Positions 5,207 through 5,701 of a stretch of 5,701 nucleotides of DNA are shown in pieces. Below the pieces are notes generated by a model, which did not search any database, was not told the origin of the DNA, and saw nothing but the letters and a program-made list of their open reading frames with translations. How positions within the stretch are numbered: the first letter of the stretch is position 1; each line of letters starts with the position of its first letter. Source of the DNA: Candidatus Omnitrophota bacterium. Lineage in GTDB: Bacteria > Omnitrophota > Gorgyraeia > Gygaellales > Profunditerraquicolaceae. The position numbers were made by a program, and so were the translations under genes. The stretch spans positions 1,480-7,180 of the forward strand of contig JAQTMD010000077.1 of the NCBI GenBank assembly GCA_028714595.1. Direction: 5' to 3'.

Positions 5207-5701
5207 AAATAACCATAGCCTATACGTCTGCAGGAGCCGGACACGCAAAAGCCGCCGAGGCGCTGTACGACGATTTTAAAAAGCGCTCCCGAAGGAACCA
5301 GCTTCAGTTGATCGACGTCCTCGAACAGAGCGATTTCATCTTCCGCAAGGCCTATACGTCCGGCTATTCTTTTATGGTCAAGCACGTCCAGTGGCTCTGG
5401 AAGGTCCTCTTTTACGTCACCTCGCAGAAACGGCTGCAGCCGCCGCTGACCAAGGTCAGGGCCATTCATAACAGGGCGCGCGTGCGGGGCTTTATCCGGT
5501 ACCTGATACGGGAGAACCCCGATGCGGTGATCGCCACGCATTTTCTGCCCGCTGCCATTGCCGCGTACCTTAAGGAAGAGGGGAAGATCTCAAGCAAGCT
5601 GGTCACGGTGATGACCGATTTCGGGGTGCATCCGTTCTGGGTATACGATAAAACCGACATCTACTGCGTAGCTTCTGAATTGACCGCGCAGCAGCTTGTC
5701 C
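5203..5701 (+). CDS. GT28 / MGDG-synthase-like glycolipid glycosyltransferase (5' part, cut by window end)
   Basis: The frame from the ATG at 5203 is open to the window end and gives 166 residues, the N-terminal domain of a protein normally about 370-400 residues long. It matches the MGDG-synthase N-terminal domain found in processive diacylglycerol glucosyltransferases (UgtP-like) and plant MGDG synthases. Signs are the opening strand and glycine-rich turn 'ITIAYTSAGAGHAKAAEAL' (3-21), 'FRKAYTSGY' (47-55), 'LWKVLFY' (65-71), 'NPDAVIATHFLPAAI' (105-119), 'VTVMTDFGVHPFW' (134-146) and 'DIYCVASE' (152-159). Such enzymes transfer glucose or galactose from UDP-sugars to diacylglycerol at the membrane; MurG is a more distant GT28 relative. 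The donor-binding C-terminal half lies outside the window, so sugar and acceptor are unknown. There is no clear Shine-Dalgarno sequence. The ATGA overlap with the phosphatase gene implies translational coupling. Confidence 0.86.
   Translation, partial: MKITIAYTSAGAGHAKAAEALYDDFKKRSRRNQLQLIDVLEQSDFIFRKAYTSGYSFMVKHVQWLWKVLFYVTSQKRLQPPLTKVRAIHNRARVRGFIRYLIRENPDAVIATHFLPAAIAAYLKEEGKISSKLVTVMTDFGVHPFWVYDKTDIYCVASELTAQQLV

Overview
The window is a compact piece of one co-directional surface-polysaccharide operon. All seven recognisable genes lie on the + strand, and they cover almost every base. The largest intergenic gap is 22 bases, and three junctions are short overlaps. I see no convincing promoter, terminator, tRNA, rRNA, insertion sequence or CRISPR array, so transcription probably starts upstream of base 1 and continues past base 5701.

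Layout, left to right: (1) the 3' end of an RmlD-type dTDP-4-dehydrorhamnose reductase; (2) RfbH, the iron-sulfur PLP/PMP-type CDP-4-keto-6-deoxyglucose 3-dehydrase (E1) of 3,6-dideoxyhexose synthesis; (3) a family 2 glycosyltransferase with an unassigned C-terminal region of about 130 residues; (4) a DegT/DnrJ/EryC1-family sugar aminotransferase with the normal PLP lysine; (5) a second, smaller family 2 glycosyltransferase of the WaaE/LgtF-like type; (6) a GmhB-like HAD phosphatase, probably acting on D-glycero-D-manno-heptose 1,7-bisphosphate; (7) the 5' part of a GT28 / MGDG-synthase-like glycolipid glycosyltransferase, cut by the window end.

Taken together, genes 1, 2, 4 and 6 supply unusual sugars: a deoxysugar (rhamnose-type), a 3,6-dideoxysugar, an amino-deoxysugar and a heptose. 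Genes 3, 5 and 7 would transfer sugars to a growing glycan or lipid acceptor. The likely product is an O-antigen, LPS-core-like structure or other cell-surface glycan or glycolipid. The mix of LPS-type genes with an MGDG-synthase-like enzyme points to a diderm bacterium. The GC-rich composition (roughly 60% by eye), frequent AGG arginine codons and gene style would fit an uncultured lineage such as Omnitrophota or a deltaproteobacterium-like group. That placement is a guess from style and not a demonstrated assignment.

No wholly new system is evident. The points most worth a second look are the unassigned C-terminal domain on the first glycosyltransferase, an 8-bp tandem repeat that coincides with a loop insertion in the aminotransferase, the complete E1 iron-sulfur motif without its reductase partner in view, and the ATGA coupling of a heptose phosphatase to a glycolipid glycosyltransferase.
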